From assembly GCF_003063475.1 (NCBI RefSeq), contig NZ_NESP01000001.1:434001-498000 (forward strand): DNA of 64,000 nucleotides. The letters run 5' to 3'. The position numbers were made by a program, and so were the translations under genes. Shown here piece after piece: positions 27,800-36,795 of the stretch (its first letter is position 1; each line of letters opens with the position of its first letter). The notes under the pieces were generated by a model, which saw only the letters and a program-made list of their open reading frames with translations, did no database searches and was not told where the DNA came from. Source of the DNA: Limnohabitans curvus (GTDB lineage Bacteria > Pseudomonadota > Gammaproteobacteria > Burkholderiales > Burkholderiaceae_C).

Positions 27800-27829
27800 A
27801 TGATAGCGGTACCATAATCGAACGTGCAA
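27800..27829 (-). promoter_or_regulatory. garD promoter with overlapping LacI-type operator
   Basis: On the minus strand TTGCAC (27829-27824) and TATCAT (27805-27800) are 18 bp apart, a fair sigma-70 promoter for garD. The operator-like core at 27800-27816 reads ATGATAGCGGTACCATA on the plus strand. It matches 13 of 17 positions of the centre of the perfect palindrome before the uronate operon. It covers the -10 box, as expected for repression, and also precedes the divergent lacI-type gene. Confidence 0.6.
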
Positions 27830-27850
27830 GTAGACACGCCAAAGAATTTC

Positions 27851-28900
27851 ATGACCGACAAAGAACAGCCCAAACGCTCACGCCGCAGCAGCGGTGCCAT
27901 CACCCTGCGCGATGTGGCCATGCTCGCGGGCGTGGCCCCCATCACGGCGTCACGGGCCATCAACACGCCCAACCAAGTCTCGCCCGATGTGTTGCGCAAG
28001 GTGCAAGAGGCCGTGCAACGCACCGGCTACGTGCCCAACCGCATGGCAGGTGGCTTGGCCTCTTCGCGCAGCCGCCTGATTGCAGCCGTGGTGCCCAGCA
28101 CGGTGGTGTCGGTGTTCATGGAAACCATCGAGTCTTTGAACGGCACCTTGTTTGATGCGGGCTACCAACTGATGCTGGGCCAATCGGGCTACTCCGCCGA
28201 GCGCGAAGAGCTGCTGCTCGAAGCCATCATTGGTCGCCGACCCGACGGCATTTTCATCACCGGCATCTTGCCGCCAGGCAAGGCGCGCACGCGCTTGCTG
28301 GCCTCGGGCATTCCGGTGGTCGAAACCTGGGACTTGACCCCCACACCGATTGACATGCTGATTGGCTTCTCTCACTCGGACATTGGCCGTGAAGTGGCCC
28401 AATTTCTGATCCGAAAAGGCTACACAAAATTTGCCATCGTGCGCGCCGAAGATGAGCGCGCCGACCGCCGCACCGTCGCCTTTCAAGAGACCGTGGCGCA
28501 ACTGGGTTTGCCCCCTGTGTTTGTCGCCAATGTGGGCGCCTCGCGCTCACTCAAAAGTGGCCGCGAAGCCATGGCTCGCATATTGGCTGAAGCCCCAGAT
28601 TCGCAAGCCGTTTTTTGCAGCTCCGACCTGCTGGCTTTGGGGGTGATGACCGAAGCTCGCGCTCGTGGTTTGACCGTGCCAGACGACATCGCCGTGATGG
28701 GATTTGGCGATGTGCCGTTTGTGGCCGACATGGTGCCTGCGCTCACCACCGTGCGCATCAATGGCGGGCAAATTGGCACGCTCGCAGCACGCTTTTTGAT
28801 GGACCGTGCCGAGGGCCGCACGGTGGATCCGCGCATTGTGGATGTGGGCTTTTCCATCATCGAGCGCGACAGCACAGCCCTAGCGAAAACCCTGACGTAA
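27851..28900 (+). CDS. LacI/GntR-type transcriptional regulator of aldarate genes
   Basis: 349 residues. The N-terminal LacI helix-turn-helix is 'ITLRDVAMLAGVAPITASRAINTPNQVS' (in pieces), followed by the hinge and a periplasmic-binding-protein-like effector domain ('IAAVVPSTVVSVFMETIESL', 'GIFITGILPP', 'AVFCSSDLLALGVM'). The GntR/IdnR-like subgroup often senses sugar acids. It sits between garD and the udh-led operon, with similar operator-like palindromes on both sides, so it most likely represses both and itself. Start at 27851 (MTDKEQ) by family. Confidence 0.87.
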   Translation: MTDKEQPKRSRRSSGAITLRDVAMLAGVAPITASRAINTPNQVSPDVLRKVQEAVQRTGYVPNRMAGGLASSRSRLIAAVVPSTVVSVFMETIESLNGTLFDAGYQLMLGQSGYSAEREELLLEAIIGRRPDGIFITGILPPGKARTRLLASGIPVVETWDLTPTPIDMLIGFSHSDIGREVAQFLIRKGYTKFAIVRAEDERADRRTVAFQETVAQLGLPPVFVANVGASRSLKSGREAMARILAEAPDSQAVFCSSDLLALGVMTEARARGLTVPDDIAVMGFGDVPFVADMVPALTTVRINGGQIGTLAARFLMDRAEGRTVDPRIVDVGFSIIERDSTALAKTLT

Positions 28901-28905
28901 AAGCA

Positions 28906-28934
28906 TTGACGGCCCGTTTTACCGTGGCTAACAT
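28906..28934 (+). promoter_or_regulatory. sigma-70 promoter of the uronate operon
   Basis: TTGACG (28906-28911) and TAACAT (28929-28934) with an ideal 17-bp spacer, just 5 bp after the regulator's stop codon. Predicted start of transcription is near 28941, at the left edge of the palindrome. Confidence 0.75.
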
Positions 28935-28942
28935 CCGTTCAC

Positions 28943-28968
28943 TCAATTTGGTAGCGCTACCAAATTGA
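28943..28968. promoter_or_regulatory. 26-bp perfect palindromic operator
   Basis: A 13-base arm TCAATTTGGTAGC is followed immediately by its exact complement ending at 28968. The core GGTAGCGCTACC with a central CG resembles LacI-family operators. It begins about 9 bp after the -10 box, so a bound repressor would block initiation. A degenerate copy lies in the garD/lacI gap. Confidence 0.8.
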
Positions 28969-29012
28969 ACCCAAAAGCAAATCTCATATAACCCAAACTT
29001 CACGTCACCTCT

Positions 29013-29822
29013 ATGGCCTCCTCCTCACACATGTACTCACGCCTGCTGTTGACAGGGGCCGCCGGTGGCCTCGGACGCGTCTTGCGCCCACGTCTGAAAG
29101 CACGTTGCGATGTGCTGCGTGTCAGCGATTTGGGCGATTTGGGCACTGCCCATGCTGGCGAAGAAATCATGCCCGTCCCTTTGCAAGACCGCCCTGCTGT
29201 GTTCAAGCTGCTCGAAGGCGTGGATGCGGTGGTGCATTTGGGCGGGATCTCGACCGAACAACCGTTTGACGACATCGTGCAAGCCAACATCATTGGCGCC
29301 TACAACCTGTACGAAGCCGCCCGCACCCACGGCACGCGCCGCATCGTGTTTGCCAGCTCCAACCACGTCACTGGTTTTTACCGTCAAGACGAAGTGGTCG
29401 ATGCCACCATGCCCGTGCGCCCCGATGGGTACTACGGCCTGAGCAAAGCCTTTGGTGAAAACCTCGCCCGCTTTTACTTCGACCGCTATGGCATTGAAAC
29501 CGTGTGCCTGCGCATTGGCTCTTCATTCGCAGAGCCCAAAGACCGCCGCATGCTCGCCACTTGGATGAGCTTCGACGACTTGGAGCGCTTGGTCATCTCT
29601 AGCCTGAACTCACCCGTCGTCGGCTACAGCGTGATTTACGGCATGTCCGACAACCACCACGTGTGGTGGGACAACACCCCCGCCAAACACATTGGCTACC
29701 GCCCGCTCGACAGCTCTGAGCCATTCCGCGCTGCCGTAGAAGCCAAGCAACTCACCCTCGATTTGAATGACCCCGCCGTGATTTACCAAGGCGGTGGTTT
29801 TGTCAAAGCCGGTCCTTTTTAA
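29013..29822 (+). CDS. udh: uronate dehydrogenase
   Basis: NAD-dependent extended SDR enzyme of 269 residues that oxidises D-galacturonate or D-glucuronate to the aldarolactone. Visible are the Rossmann motif 'LLTGAAGGLGRVLRP', 'VVHLGGIS', 'VFASSNHVTGFY', the catalytic YxxxK in 'YYGLSKAFGE' and 'WWDN' near the end, as in known Udh proteins. It is the first gene after the operator. A start at 29031 (MYSRLL) is also possible. Confidence 0.88.
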   Translation: MASSSHMYSRLLLTGAAGGLGRVLRPRLKARCDVLRVSDLGDLGTAHAGEEIMPVPLQDRPAVFKLLEGVDAVVHLGGISTEQPFDDIVQANIIGAYNLYEAARTHGTRRIVFASSNHVTGFYRQDEVVDATMPVRPDGYYGLSKAFGENLARFYFDRYGIETVCLRIGSSFAEPKDRRMLATWMSFDDLERLVISSLNSPVVGYSVIYGMSDNHHVWWDNTPAKHIGYRPLDSSEPFRAAVEAKQLTLDLNDPAVIYQGGGFVKAGPF

Positions 29823-29848
29823 ATTTCTAACCACAACAGGAGACACCC

Positions 29849-30829
29849 ATGAACGCACGTTCGAATTTGCTCAAGACCTTGGTAGCCACGGCGGCCGCCT
29901 CGCTGTTTGCTTTTGGTGCACACGCCACCGAATTCCGCTCATCTGACATTCACCCAGACGACTACCCCACCGTGCAAGCCGTGCGCCATATGGGCGAGAT
30001 ACTGAACAAATCCAGCAATGGCAAACACAGCATCAAGGTGTTCTCGAAGTCTGCTCTCGGCAACGAAAAAGACACGATTGAACAAACCAAGCTCGGCGCC
30101 ATCGCCATGGCACGCGTGAACGTGGCGCCCATGAACAACATTTGTGCCGCCACCATGGTGCCCACCATGCCCTTCTTGTTCCGCTCGACCGACCACATGC
30201 GTAAAGTGCTGGACGGTGCGATTGGTGAAGAAATCTTGAAAGACTGCGAAGCCCAAGGCTTTATCGGCTTGGCGTTTTACGACTCTGGCGCACGCTCGAT
30301 TTACACCGTGAAAAAGCCCATCAAAACTTTGGCCGATGCCAAAGGCTTGAAGGTGCGCGTGCAACAAAGCGATTTGTGGGTGTCCCTGCTCGAAGCCATG
30401 GGCGCCAACGCCACACCGATGCCTTATGGCGAGGTGTACACCGCGCTGAAAACCGGCTTGGTCGATGCCGCGGAAAACAACTATCCCTCGTATGAGAGCT
30501 CACGTCACTTTGAAGTCGCCAAGTACTACAACAAGACCGAGCACTCGATGGCGCCAGAAATCTTGCTCTTCTCTAAGAAGGTGTGGGACACGCTGTCTGC
30601 TGACGAGCAAAAACAAATTCGTGCCGCCGCCAAAGAGTCTGTAACTTACATGCGCAAGCTGTGGGACGAGCGTGAAGCCAAATCATTGGCCATCGTCAAA
30701 GCTGGCGGCGCTGAAATTGTGGACGTGGACAAAGCCCCCTTCCAAGCCGCGATGAAGCCTGTGTATGACAAGTTCTTGAAAGACCCCAAGCTGCAAGACA
30801 TGGTCAAACGCATCAACGCTGTTAAATAA
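29849..30829 (+). CDS. dctP: TRAP transporter solute-binding protein (DctP family)
   Basis: 326-residue periplasmic binding protein with signal peptide ('[16 protein letters not shown]'). DctP-family features include '[46 protein letters not shown]' (in pieces) with the conserved ligand Arg. An AGGAGA site lies before the ATG. Followed by dctQ and dctM. Position between udh and the aldarate genes points to a hexuronate or aldarate ligand (inference). Confidence 0.93.
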   Translation: MNARSNLLKTLVATAAASLFAFGAHATEFRSSDIHPDDYPTVQAVRHMGEILNKSSNGKHSIKVFSKSALGNEKDTIEQTKLGAIAMARVNVAPMNNICAATMVPTMPFLFRSTDHMRKVLDGAIGEEILKDCEAQGFIGLAFYDSGARSIYTVKKPIKTLADAKGLKVRVQQSDLWVSLLEAMGANATPMPYGEVYTALKTGLVDAAENNYPSYESSRHFEVAKYYNKTEHSMAPEILLFSKKVWDTLSADEQKQIRAAAKESVTYMRKLWDEREAKSLAIVKAGGAEIVDVDKAPFQAAMKPVYDKFLKDPKLQDMVKRINAVK

Positions 30830-30838
30830 AAGCCCTCC

Positions 30839-31327
30839 ATGTACACACGCTTTTGTGCCGCCCTTGCGCGGCTTTGTTTGAAGGTCGGCGTCGGCGGTCT
30901 CGTGCTGCTGATTGCCGCGGTGCTCTACCAAGTCATTGGCCGCTATGTGCTCAACGACACGCCCACTTGGGCCGAGAGTGGTGCCGTGTTGCTCGTGCTC
31001 TACGTGACCATGCTGGGCATGGCCGTGGGTGTGCGCGATGCGGGCCACATTGGCTTGGAATCTTTGTTGGTGCTCGTGCCCGATGCCGTGCGCCTGAAGA
31101 TGGAGCTGCTCATCCACGTCCTCGTTTTAGGCTTTGGCGTGGTGATGGCCTACAACTGTGCCGTGCTGGCACAAAGCGTGTGGGATTACAAAATCCCAAC
31201 CCTCGGCTTGTCCGAGGCTTTCAAATACGTCCCGCCTGCCATGGCCGGCGTGTTGATTGCCTTGTTTTCTATTGAACACATCATTGCTTTGATTCGCGGT
31301 GAAGAGGTGGAGCCATCATGGCATTGA
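30839..31327 (+). CDS. dctQ: TRAP transporter small permease
   Basis: 162 residues with four hydrophobic helices and the DctQ signature region 'VIGRYVLNDTPTWAESGAVLLVLYVTMLGMAVGVRDAGHIGLE' (in pieces). It lies 9 bp after the binding protein gene and overlaps the large permease by 10 bp. Confidence 0.92.
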   Translation: MYTRFCAALARLCLKVGVGGLVLLIAAVLYQVIGRYVLNDTPTWAESGAVLLVLYVTMLGMAVGVRDAGHIGLESLLVLVPDAVRLKMELLIHVLVLGFGVVMAYNCAVLAQSVWDYKIPTLGLSEAFKYVPPAMAGVLIALFSIEHIIALIRGEEVEPSWH

Positions 31328-32601
31328 CCATTTTGTGCGTGAGCTTCACGCTGCTGTTGCTGCTGGGCGTGCCCGTGGCGTTCTCGATTGGTTTGTCGTC
31401 TTTGGCAACCTTGTTGTTTGAAGGTCTACCGTTAGCGGTGGGTTTTCAACAAATGATTTCGGGCATGAACCCGTTCTCGTTCCTCGCGATTCCCTTCTTC
31501 ATCTTTGCCGGTGAAATCATGATGTACGGCGGCATCGCCGACAAGATTGTGGATTTCGCCAAATCGCTGGCAGGTCATGTACGCGGTGGTTTGGGCATGA
31601 GCAACGTGCTCGCCTGCACCTTGTTTGGTGGCGTGTCAGGCTCACCTGTCGCTGACGTATCAGCCATGGGCGCAGTACTGATTCCGCAAATGAAAAAAGA
31701 GGGCTACGACGCCGACTACGCGGTCAACGTGACCACGCATGCGTCCTTGGTGGGCGCCTTGATGCCCACCAGCCACAACCTCATCATCTTCACGCTGGCT
31801 GCCAGCGGTAAGGTGAGCATTGCAGCCTTGATTTTGGCGGGCATCGTGCCAGCCATTGTGTTAACCATTTGTAACTTAGTGGCGGCTTATGCCGTGGCCG
31901 TGAAGCGCGGCTACCCTGCTGGCACCTTCCCAGGTTGGGCCGTGGTGGGACATTCGTTTGCGCAGTCGTTGCCAGGCCTGTTGGTGGTGGTCATCATCAT
32001 CGTGGGCATTTTGTCGGGCGCGTTCACGGCGACTGAGTCAGCCTCTGTGGCGGTGATTTGGGCGTTGTTCTTGGCCACGATGGTGTACAAAAAGCTCACC
32101 CGTGAACAGTTTTTGAAAGCCGCAGCCAAAGCGGTCAAAAGTACCGGCGCGGTACTGCTGCTGATTGGTATCAGCTCCATGTTTGGCTACTTGATTGGCT
32201 TGTACGGCGTAGCCGAATTGACAGGACAAATGCTGTCGAGCATCAGTGCCACGCCTTGGGTCATCTTCTTGTGCGTGAACGTCATCTTGTTTGTGCTGGG
32301 CACCTTCCTCGACATGGCGGCCACGATTTTGATTTGCACGCCCATCTTCTTGCCCATCTGTCAACAAATGGGCATGAGCACCGAGCAATTCGGCATCGTC
32401 ATGCTCATCAACTGCGCTTTGGGCTTGAACACCCCCCCCGTGGGTACGACCCAATTTGTGGGTTGCACGATTGGTGAAGTGTCGGTGGGCACGGTGATGA
32501 AAACCATTTGGCCGTTCTACGGCGGTCTGATTGCTGCGTTGATGTTGGTCACCTATGTGCCTGCGTTCTCCATGTGGTTGCCCAATTTGATTTTGAAATA
32601 A
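31318..32601 (+). CDS. dctM: TRAP transporter large permease
   Basis: 427 residues, about 12 membrane segments. DctM features include 'LAIPFFIFAGEIM', 'GLGMSNVLACTLFGGVSGSPVADVSAMG' and 'INCALGLNTPPVGTTQFVGC'. Na+-driven symport is the family mechanism. It forms a complete TRAP system with the two preceding genes. Confidence 0.94.
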   Translation: MALTILCVSFTLLLLLGVPVAFSIGLSSLATLLFEGLPLAVGFQQMISGMNPFSFLAIPFFIFAGEIMMYGGIADKIVDFAKSLAGHVRGGLGMSNVLACTLFGGVSGSPVADVSAMGAVLIPQMKKEGYDADYAVNVTTHASLVGALMPTSHNLIIFTLAASGKVSIAALILAGIVPAIVLTICNLVAAYAVAVKRGYPAGTFPGWAVVGHSFAQSLPGLLVVVIIIVGILSGAFTATESASVAVIWALFLATMVYKKLTREQFLKAAAKAVKSTGAVLLLIGISSMFGYLIGLYGVAELTGQMLSSISATPWVIFLCVNVILFVLGTFLDMAATILICTPIFLPICQQMGMSTEQFGIVMLINCALGLNTPPVGTTQFVGCTIGEVSVGTVMKTIWPFYGGLIAALMLVTYVPAFSMWLPNLILK

Positions 32602-32605
32602 CACC

Positions 32606-33598
32606 ATGACTGACAGACCTGCCACGGCTTTGGGACCTGCCATTGCCTTTCAAGTCAACGCACGCTATCCAGACCCACGCGTTGAAGTGTTGGATGAGCG
32701 CTTTTTAAAACTCCGCTTGTTCAGTGCCAGCGTCGAGCAACTGGCCACGGGCATGCGTTGGGCTGAAGGCCCCGTGTGGTTTGGCGATGGTCGCTGTCTG
32801 TTGGTATCCGACATTCCCAACAACCGCATCTTGCGGTGGGACGATGCCTCGGGCCACGTGAGCGAGTTTCGCAAGCCCTCGCACAACGCCAATGGTTTGG
32901 CACGTGATGCGCAAGGACGCTTGCTCACCTGCGAACACCAAACACGCCGCATCACACGCACCGAATACAACGGGGCCATTACCGTGCTGGCCGATGCGTT
33001 CGACGGCAAACCTTTGAACTCGCCCAACGACATCGTGTGCCAACGCAATGGTGCGGTGTGGTTCACAGACCCGCCCTTTGGCATTTCAGGTGACTGGGAA
33101 GGCGACGCAGCGATAGCCGAGTTGCCGCATGCGCTGTACCGCATCCACCCCAGCGATGGTCAATTGCAACAGGTGTTGACGGATGTGCAAGGCCCCAATG
33201 GCTTGGCCTTCTCACCCGACGAGTCGGTGTTGTATTTGGTGGAAAGCCGTGCCAAGCCACATCGCAAAGTGTGGGCGTATGACGTGAATGCACAAGGCAG
33301 TTTGTCCAACAAGCGTTTGGCCATTGATGCCCAGGGTCCAGGTGCGCTGGATGGCATCGCGGTCGACATCGACGGCAACATTTGGTGCGGCTGGGGCAGC
33401 GACGGCTCGGCACACGCAAAACCCGAAGAACTGGATGGCGTGCGCGTCTTCGCACCCGACGGCACAGCCATTGGCCACATCCATCTTCCCGAGCGCTGCG
33501 CCAACCTGTGCTTTGGCGGCGACAAGCACAACCGACTGTTCATGGCCAGCAGCCATTCGCTGTATGCCATTTACACCAACACACGCGGTGCAGCCTAA
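32606..33598 (+). CDS. SMP-30/gluconolactonase/LRE family lactonase, cytosolic
   Basis: 330-residue six-bladed propeller lactonase without a signal peptide. Likely metal ligands are Glu in 'RWAEGPVWF', Asn in 'NSPNDIV', Asn in '[11 protein letters not shown]' and Asp in 'ALDGIAVDIDGNIWCGWG'. In this operon it would hydrolyse the aldarolactone made by Udh. A paralogue with a Tat-type signal closes the operon at 39667-40767. Confidence 0.85.
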   Translation: MTDRPATALGPAIAFQVNARYPDPRVEVLDERFLKLRLFSASVEQLATGMRWAEGPVWFGDGRCLLVSDIPNNRILRWDDASGHVSEFRKPSHNANGLARDAQGRLLTCEHQTRRITRTEYNGAITVLADAFDGKPLNSPNDIVCQRNGAVWFTDPPFGISGDWEGDAAIAELPHALYRIHPSDGQLQQVLTDVQGPNGLAFSPDESVLYLVESRAKPHRKVWAYDVNAQGSLSNKRLAIDAQGPGALDGIAVDIDGNIWCGWGSDGSAHAKPEELDGVRVFAPDGTAIGHIHLPERCANLCFGGDKHNRLFMASSHSLYAIYTNTRGAA

Positions 33599-33637
33599 GC
33601 ACCAAACGTGACACAAATACCAATGAGGAGACACAGA

Positions 33638-34600
33638 ATGAAAAAACGCCATCTGCTCTTAGCCATGCTGACCAGTGCCTTGTTCATGGGCGCGGCACAC
33701 GCTTGGCCTGACAAACCCGTCACCTTGGTGGTGCCCTTTCCACCCGGTGGCGCCACCGATTTGATTGCGCGCACCTTGGCACCCAAGCTGCAAGAAAAAC
33801 TGGGCGGCAGTTTCATCACCGACAACAAAGCCGGTGCCACCGGCACGATTGGCGCAGGCTTTGTGGCACGCGCCCCTGCTGATGGCCACACGCTGTTGGT
33901 GTCGTCCCTTGGTCCTTATGTGATTGCACCGCATCTGTTAGCCAAAGTGCCCTATGACGCGTTGAAAGACTTCGACTACATCAGCATTGCCGTGCAAGCG
34001 CCCAATGTGTTGGTGGTGCCCGCCAACTCGCCGCACAAATCCATGGCCGATGTGATTGCCTTTCTCAAAGCCAATCCCAACAAAATGACGTTCGCCTCGT
34101 CTGGCAACGGCAGCAGCGACCACCTCACCGCTGAGTTGTTTTGGCTGCAAACCGGCACCACAGGCATCCACGTGCCCTACAAAGGCGGTGGCCCTGTGAT
34201 GACCGATTTGCTAGGGAGCCAAGTGGACTCGTCGTTCATGAACATCAACACCGCCATGCCGCAAATCTTGGCAGGCAAGTTGCGCCCACTCTCCATCACC
34301 AGCGCCAAGCGTTCGCCCCTGTTACCCAATGTGCCATCGCTTGAAGAGCTGGGCATCAAAGAAGCCAATGTGTATTCATGGCAAGCCATTGCAGCCCCCA
34401 AAGGTTTGCCTGCGGACATCAAGGCCAAACTGCACGCCGCCATCGTGGCTGGCTTGAACGACCCGCAAATCAAAACCAAGTTACTGGATTTAGGCTTCGA
34501 AATCGTGGCGAATACGCCTGAGCAATTCACCGCGTACCAAGCGGCTGAATTCGCACGCTGGAAAAAGCTCATCGAAACCCGCAACATCAAAGCCGACTAA
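33638..34600 (+). CDS. Bug/TctC-type binding protein
   Basis: 320 residues. Signal peptide '[17 protein letters not shown]', then the family segment '[23 protein letters not shown]' and '[16 protein letters not shown]'. Start at 33638 (MKKRHLL) rather than further upstream because it gives a normal signal peptide. It lies between a lactonase gene and gudD. No cognate TctA/TctB membrane genes are present in the window. Confidence 0.9.
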   Translation: MKKRHLLLAMLTSALFMGAAHAWPDKPVTLVVPFPPGGATDLIARTLAPKLQEKLGGSFITDNKAGATGTIGAGFVARAPADGHTLLVSSLGPYVIAPHLLAKVPYDALKDFDYISIAVQAPNVLVVPANSPHKSMADVIAFLKANPNKMTFASSGNGSSDHLTAELFWLQTGTTGIHVPYKGGGPVMTDLLGSQVDSSFMNINTAMPQILAGKLRPLSITSAKRSPLLPNVPSLEELGIKEANVYSWQAIAAPKGLPADIKAKLHAAIVAGLNDPQIKTKLLDLGFEIVANTPEQFTAYQAAEFARWKKLIETRNIKAD

Positions 34601-34625
34601 GTCGGTCACTCTTAGACCTCACGCC

Positions 34626-35957
34626 ATGCCTCACACCTCTCCCGTCATCACACAGTTGCGTGTCATCCCCGTTGCGGGACATGACAGCATGTTGATGAAC
34701 CTCTCAGGCGCACACGGTGCCTTCTTCACACGCAACCTGCTCATCCTCACCGACAACGCCGGACGTACGGGCATTGGCGAAGTGCCAGGCGGCGAAAAAA
34801 TTCGCGCCACATTGGAAGACGCCACCGAGTTGGTGGTAGGCCAAAGCATTGGCAATGTGCAAGCGGTGCTGAACACCCTACGCACTCGCTTCGCAGACCG
34901 CGATGCAGGCGGGCGTGGCCTGCAAACGTTCGATTTGCGCACCACCATCCATGCCGTGACGGCTGTTGAATCTGCCATGCTCGATTTGCTTGGCCAACAC
35001 CTGAACGTGCCTGTGGCCGCGCTCTTGGGCGAAGGTCAACAACGCAGCTCGGTGGAGATGTTGGGCTATTTGTTTTTCATCGGCGACCGCACCCAAACCG
35101 ACCTGCCGTATCGCACCGAACACGAGGCTGACAACGCGTGGTTCCGCTTGCGCAACGAAAAGGCCATGACCCCCGAATCGGTGGTCCGTTTGGCCGAAGC
35201 CGCACGAGAAAAATATGGCTTCAACGACTTCAAACTCAAAGGCGGCGTGCTCGCGGGCGAGGCTGAGATTGAAGCCGTCACCGCCTTGCACCAACGCTTC
35301 CCACAAGCACGCGTCACGCTCGACCCCAACGGCGGCTGGCTGCTGAAAGACGCCGTGCGTTTGATGCGCGACATGCGCGGCGTGGTGGCTTATGCCGAAG
35401 ACCCCTGCGGTGCAGAAGAAGGCTTCAGTGGCCGCGAAGTGATGGCCGAGTTCCGCCGCGAAACTGGCTTGCCCACCGCCACCAACATGGTGGCCACCGA
35501 CTGGCGACAAATGGTGCACTCGCTCTCGCTGCAAAGCGTGGACATTCCCTTGGCTGACCCGCATTTCTGGACCATGGCAGGCTCAGTGCGCGTGGCCCAA
35601 ACCTGCCGGGATTGGGGTCTGACTTGGGGCTCTCACTCCAACAACCATTTCGACGTGTCGCTCGCCATGTTCACCCACGTGGCAGCAGCAGCGCCCGGCA
35701 AAGTCACCGCCATCGACACCCACTGGATTTGGCAAGACGGCCAAGGCCTGACCAAAGAGCCTTTGCAAATCATCAACGGCCATGTGGAAGTGCCCAAAAA
35801 GCCTGGCTTAGGCGTTGAGCTGGACATGGCAGAAGTTGAAAAAGCCCATCAGCTCTATTTGCAACACGGATTGGGCGCGCGCGACGACGCCATGGCCATG
35901 CAATACCTCATCCCCGGCTGGACGTTTGACCACAAGCGCCCATGCATGGTTCGATAA
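34626..35957 (+). CDS. gudD: glucarate dehydratase
   Basis: 443-residue enolase-superfamily enzyme dehydrating D-glucarate (and idarate) to 5-keto-4-deoxyglucarate. GudD features are '[27 protein letters not shown]', the KxK base in '[13 protein letters not shown]', 'TLDPNGGW', '[21 protein letters not shown]', '[12 protein letters not shown]' and the His base in '[14 protein letters not shown]'. It shares its product with garD. Confidence 0.95.
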   Translation: MPHTSPVITQLRVIPVAGHDSMLMNLSGAHGAFFTRNLLILTDNAGRTGIGEVPGGEKIRATLEDATELVVGQSIGNVQAVLNTLRTRFADRDAGGRGLQTFDLRTTIHAVTAVESAMLDLLGQHLNVPVAALLGEGQQRSSVEMLGYLFFIGDRTQTDLPYRTEHEADNAWFRLRNEKAMTPESVVRLAEAAREKYGFNDFKLKGGVLAGEAEIEAVTALHQRFPQARVTLDPNGGWLLKDAVRLMRDMRGVVAYAEDPCGAEEGFSGREVMAEFRRETGLPTATNMVATDWRQMVHSLSLQSVDIPLADPHFWTMAGSVRVAQTCRDWGLTWGSHSNNHFDVSLAMFTHVAAAAPGKVTAIDTHWIWQDGQGLTKEPLQIINGHVEVPKKPGLGVELDMAEVEKAHQLYLQHGLGARDDAMAMQYLIPGWTFDHKRPCMVR

Positions 35958-35977
35958 AAACTTCACCCCTGACATTT

Positions 35978-36766
35978 ATGCGCCCCAACAAAATCCGAGA
36001 AATTTGGCAAGCAGGCGGAGCCGTCGTCAATGGCTGGCTCGCCATCCCCAACAGCTTTTCCGCTGAAACCATGGCCCACCAAGGCTGGGATTCCCTGACC
36101 ATCGATTTGCAACACGGCGTGGTCGACTACCCAGCCATGGTCACCATGTTGCAAGCCATCTCCACCACCGCCACCGTGCCTGTGGTGCGCGTGCCTTGGT
36201 TGGAGCCCGGCATCTTGATGAAGACCTTAGACGCAGGCGCCTACGGTGTGATTTGCCCCATGGTCAACACCAAAGAAGACGCTCAAAAATTGGTGGCCTA
36301 CACCCACTACGCGCCCCAAGGCACCCGCAGCTTTGGCCCTGTGCGCGCCTTGCTCTACGGTGGTGCTGACTACCCCAAGCACGCCAACGACACCATCGTC
36401 ACCTTCGCCATGATTGAAACCGCAGCCGCGCTCGACAACTTGGACGACATTTTGTCGGTGGAAGGGTTGGATGCGATTTACATCGGCCCCTCCGACCTGT
36501 CCTTGGCCTTGGGCTGCAACCCCACCTTTGACGACCTCGACCCCAAAGCCGCCGAAGCGGTGGACCACATCTTGGCGCGAGCCAAAGCGCACGGCGTGGT
36601 GGCGGGCATTCACAACGGCACGCCAGAGTCTGCGCTCAAGCGCATCGCCAAAGGTTTTCAATTCGTCACCGTCAGTTCGGATGCACGCTTGATGGCTGCA
36701 GGTGCGCAACAAGTCATTTCAAAAATGCGCACCACACAACCACCCCAAGCAAGCGGCGGCTACTGA
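35978..36766 (+). CDS. garL: HpcH/HpaI-family aldolase, probable 2-dehydro-3-deoxyglucarate aldolase
   Basis: 262 residues, class II (metal) pyruvate aldolase fold. Motifs: 'VNGWLAIPNSFSAE', 'WDSLTIDLQHGVVDY' with the catalytic His, 'VVRVPWLEPGILMKTLDAGAYGVICPMV', 'MIETAAALDNLDDIL', 'IYIGPSDLSLALG'. After gudD it should cleave 5-keto-4-deoxyglucarate into pyruvate and tartronate semialdehyde. An ATG at 35942 overlapping gudD is an alternative start. Confidence 0.83.
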   Translation: MRPNKIREIWQAGGAVVNGWLAIPNSFSAETMAHQGWDSLTIDLQHGVVDYPAMVTMLQAISTTATVPVVRVPWLEPGILMKTLDAGAYGVICPMVNTKEDAQKLVAYTHYAPQGTRSFGPVRALLYGGADYPKHANDTIVTFAMIETAAALDNLDDILSVEGLDAIYIGPSDLSLALGCNPTFDDLDPKAAEAVDHILARAKAHGVVAGIHNGTPESALKRIAKGFQFVTVSSDARLMAAGAQQVISKMRTTQPPQASGGY

Positions 36767-36795
36767 GGCTTAGGCCACATCACAAAGATCAAATC

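Noticed and set aside
26787..27803. 338-codon frame antisense to garD
   Set aside because: Shadow frame; it also crosses the garD promoter region, and no domain is recognisable.
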